Assembly: GCA_028565635.1 (NCBI GenBank)
Contig: JAOXYB010069055.1
Coordinates: 9,460-19,981, forward strand
Origin: Phoronis ovalis
Taxonomy: Eukaryota > Phoronida > Phoronidae
Direction of reading: 5' to 3'
Length of the DNA stretch: 10,522 nucleotides
Positions 8,562 to 10,522 of this stretch are shown here, in pieces. Below the pieces are notes generated by a model. It was not told the DNA's origin and did no database searches. It was given only the letters and a program-made list of their open reading frames with translations. Made by a program: the position numbers and the translations under genes. How positions within the stretch are numbered: position 1 is the first letter of the stretch; each line of letters starts with the position of its first letter.

Positions 8562-9128
8562 GTCAGTAATTATCTACTAGAAGTACTCAACTGTAATATT
8601 GTAGAATACTTAAAATGGAGCTCTTGTTTAGTTTCCTTAAATTTGTTTGTAGCAAAGTTAAGATATTTCTGCTTTTTTGAAAGACATCAGATATCTCGTG
8701 AAACAAATGAAAAATTGCCTGAAAAATGTGCAATTTGTGGTAGTATATTTATTTAATTTTTAAATAACTAATCTGTGGACACAATTTTTTGTAAATTTTG
8801 TAAATTAGTCAAACAATTACCAATTATTTCATCTGTGGTTATACCTTAGCTATATCATAGCTGCTGGTAATTAAAATTTTTGCAGAAGTATGCCATTTCA
8901 AAAAATTTCTATAATTAGGAAAATAATAGAAAATTATTATATATTAAGTATATTACTTTTTGCTTTGGCAATAACTAGTAAATTCCTTATAAAATAAGGT
9001 CAAAGGCAGACAGGATTGCTATGGGATTGGTGAATAAATATGGTGTAATATATATTGTTTACAAACATAAAATGGGTATATATATAAAGCTCAACATAGA
9101 AAAAAATTCAATATTTTATTTTTTACAG
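8562..9128 (+). other. Intron within Ig6 (567 bases)
   Basis: Very AT-rich intron with donor GTCAGT and acceptor TTTTTTACAG. Many A/T runs and a (TA)-rich stretch around 9078-9086 are present. No alternative half-domain exon is visible. Confidence 0.82.
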
Positions 9129-9287
9129 GTGGTATTGTGCTACGAACTGACCACAGGGTAACCGTAAGAGATGGACTGTTGACCATACTTGAAGTCCAAC
9201 GAACTCATGATGAAGGTGTTTACACTTGTGCGGCAACAAATAATAATAATGAAGGAATGAACAGAGATGTTTATGTTCATGTTATGC
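9129..9287 (+). CDS. Dscam: Dscam exon: Ig domain 6, second half
   Basis: The exon starts after TTTTTTACAG and stops before GTAAGT, phase 1 at both ends (159 bases, 53 codons). It completes Ig6: LLTILEVQ is strand E and THDEGVYTC contains the second core Cys (Cys33 from the first whole codon). The junction gives TWSKGG, matching the W-x-x-GG turn of Dscam Ig6. A run of four Asn (AAT codons plus one AAT/AAC-type stretch) follows the strand-F Cys in the F-G turn, an unusual but plausible loop. No sequon is seen. Confidence 0.92.
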
Positions 9288-9393
9288 GTAAGTATTGTTT
9301 TGTTTCTCATCTAATTGTATTAATAACTTGATTGCAAAGTATGTCATATAATACAAGAGATACAACAGTCATTTATTATTAATTCAATTTTAG

Positions 9394-9548
9394 AGCCTCC
9401 TAGTATATCTGGTTTCCGCTTTCCTTCATTGAAACAAGGCGATCGCGTTACAGTGTCCTGTGTAGTATCTACTGGTGACTTGCCTATGAATATAACATGG
9501 CTGAAAGATGGACAACCTTTACCAAGAGATTTAGGATTTACAACCAGG
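9394..9548 (+). CDS. Dscam: Dscam exon: Ig domain 7, first half
   Basis: The exon follows AATTTTAG after an intron of only 106 bases. It enters in phase 1 (completing a Gln codon) and leaves in phase 0 before GTATAC (155 bases). Cys22 and Trp35 are the core residues, and VSTGDLPMNITWLKDG at 24-39 is typical of Dscam Ig7, with an NIT sequon at 32-34. In insect Dscam1, Ig7 is the third variable domain and the whole domain comes from the exon 9 cluster. Here it is split over two exons, and the intron before it is too short for any alternative copy. Confidence 0.93.
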
Positions 9549-9835
9549 GTATACAATTTTTTGTAGAGAAACATTTTTGATTTGCTGCCAGATCTTATTA
9601 CCTAGCTGTTTTTAGTGAATTTGAGAACTTTGGTTCTGCTAGCCATTATACTTCTGACAAGTGCATGCATTGCTCGAGGCTTCTTACAGAATACATTATA
9701 ATATCTAGCCAAAACCACACACGATCTACCTTGTAGAGAATTCTTTAGCTGCCTCTGCATATGTGTAAGGATGTAAAATTAAAAAGTTTCTACGAATTGT
9801 GAAAACTAACAATAAATTATTTTTTTTATTAACAG
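9549..9835 (+). other. Intron within Ig7 (287 bases), the only phase 0 intron
   Basis: The donor is GTATAC; the acceptor is a nine-T tract leading to ATTAACAG. An extra AG two bases downstream (9836-9837) would shift the frame. No coding signal inside. Confidence 0.83.
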
Positions 9836-9962
9836 AGGATAGATGCTTACAGTAATACATTGACCACACAAGATGCTAATCCAAGACAGAATGGCAACTA
9901 TTCATGTGTTGCAAGCAACCCAGCAGCTTCAGCAAACTTTACTGCTACAATGCATGTAGATG
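9836..9962 (+). CDS. Dscam: Dscam exon: Ig domain 7, second half
   Basis: The exon enters in phase 0 and leaves in phase 1 before GTAAAT (127 bases). It completes Ig7: the strand-F motif is RQNGNYSC, with the second core Cys at residue 24. Sequons NYS (21-23) and NFT (34-36) lie on either side, so with NIT in the preceding exon Ig7 is the most heavily glycosylated domain here. The strand D-E region, SNTLTTQDANP, has fewer hydrophobic residues than usual for an I-set domain, but the frame and junctions are unambiguous. Confidence 0.91.
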
Positions 9963-10312
9963 GTAAATTTAAACTGCAGTCTTATTTATCTAAAACTCTA
10001 AGAAACATATCCAGAAAAAACTTGAGCTTTTAGGCTATCGTTTGTTTGAAAGGGGTATATAAATTCCTTCCTTCGAAGGTATGTTCATTTTCAAAACAGC
10101 AGTATGAGTTTCATGACCAAAAGACACTTGCTAAAACATTTTTGTCCTTATGTTAAGCTCATCTCAAGAAAGTATAAATCGAACTCATTTTAAAAATGAA
10201 TAATTTTAACTTAAGTTTATTTTTGGATGAGGATTAATTATTAGGATTAATATAACCAAGTAATTCTTAAGTGCCATTAGCCTCTTTCTTACATTATTTA
10301 TCATAATTTCAG
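9963..10312 (+). other. Intron Ig7-Ig8 (350 bases)
   Basis: Donor GTAAAT and acceptor TCATAATTTCAG. The content is AT-rich with no coding signal or clear repeat. Confidence 0.85.
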
Positions 10313-10432
10313 TGCCACCACGCTGGGTAATGCAACCACAAGATTCATTTGTTGTTTTGGGTAACGATGTATTGATTCACTGTCAGACTGAAGGAACACC
10401 TGAACCTGTGGTAACTTGGAAAAAAGCCAGAG
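10313..10432 (+). CDS. Dscam: Dscam exon: Ig domain 8, first half
   Basis: The exon follows ATAATTTCAG and stops before GTAATA, phase 1 at both ends (120 bases, 40 codons). It opens with VPPRWV, a signature of the Ig8 start in both insect and vertebrate Dscams. The first core Cys is residue 23 and the Trp residue 35, followed by KKARG at the exon edge. The second half, with the matching Cys, must lie downstream of this window. The break falls just after the Trp, as in Ig6. Confidence 0.92.
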
Positions 10433-10522
10433 GTAATAACAGTGCATAGCATATAGCCAAAGCTACACTTAAAATGACAATGCATAGCGTACAGCTACAA
10501 TACAAAAAATGCAAAATGTATA
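10433..10522 (+). other. Start of intron within Ig8, with a diverged direct repeat
   Basis: The last 90 bases follow the GTAATA donor. TGCATAGC occurs at 10443-10450 and 10481-10488, each followed by similar sequence (TA, AG, then CTACA), as if two diverged copies of a unit of about 38 bases were present. No coding frame is seen. Confidence 0.55.

Larger units (their letters stand above)
3116..10432 (+). other. Dscam: Dscam-family cell adhesion receptor gene, internal segment (5' and 3' partial)
   Basis: Ten exons on one strand join in a single open frame of about 714 codons that reads as seven and a half consecutive Ig domains. Each complete domain has the Cys, Trp, (D/E)xGxYxC-type pattern of an I-set Ig fold. 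The order and signature motifs match Dscam: FPPF in Ig1, SYVKDYVTVTAW and YRCVTYNRLTG in Ig2, VSLKC with VEDGGRYVC in Ig5, and VPPRW opening Ig8. Known members are single-pass neuronal surface receptors (10 Ig, 6 fibronectin III) that act in homophilic recognition, neurite self-avoidance and synaptic targeting; arthropod forms also act in haemocytes. The signal peptide and everything after mid-Ig8 are outside the window. A Dscam-like paralogue within the family is the main alternative; family membership itself is close to certain. Confidence 0.93.

Noticed and set aside
1-10522. tRNA, rRNA, CRISPR or bacterial-type operon
   Set aside because: No such pattern seen on either strand; the window is animal intron and exon sequence.

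Overview
This window is AT-rich animal genomic DNA (roughly two-thirds A+T by eye) on the plus strand. It carries an internal segment of one large intron-containing gene: a Dscam (Down syndrome cell adhesion molecule) family receptor. Ten exons can be placed from reading frame, splice sites, phase matching and immunoglobulin (Ig) core residues. They encode Ig domains 1 to 7 in full and the first half of Ig8, about 714 codons in total. Neither gene end is present. The signal-peptide exon lies upstream. The second half of Ig8, Ig9-10, the fibronectin type III repeats, the membrane segment and the cytoplasmic tail expected of a Dscam lie downstream.

Layout: 1-3115 is intron, with no supported exon; it ends in a compound (CA)17(TA)6 microsatellite about 105 bases before the Ig1 exon. 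Ig1 is at 3116-3430. A 2.56 kb intron follows. The remaining exons are packed into 4.4 kb with short introns of 106-567 bases: Ig2 5990-6298, Ig3 6578-6856, Ig4 7208-7477, Ig5 7676-7972, Ig6 in two exons (8451-8561, 9129-9287), Ig7 in two exons (9394-9548, 9836-9962), and the first half of Ig8 at 10313-10432. All junctions are phase 1 except the one inside Ig7, which is phase 0.

Organism: an animal, most likely an invertebrate. The Ig1 FPPF motif and the Ig2, Ig5 and Ig6 signatures are those of Dscam. Ig2 and Ig3 are each on a single exon, and no intron holds an array of alternative Ig cassettes, so this is not laid out like the hypervariable Dscam1 of insects and crustaceans. It could be a non-hypervariable arthropod paralogue or a Dscam from another phylum such as a mollusc; the sequence alone does not settle it.

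The best leads are an in-frame upstream 3' splice site that would insert 14 hydrophobic residues between Ig5 and Ig6, the simple exon architecture itself, and several GC-richer or palindromic intronic patches close to exons. I see no clearly novel system, no RNA gene and no intact mobile element.
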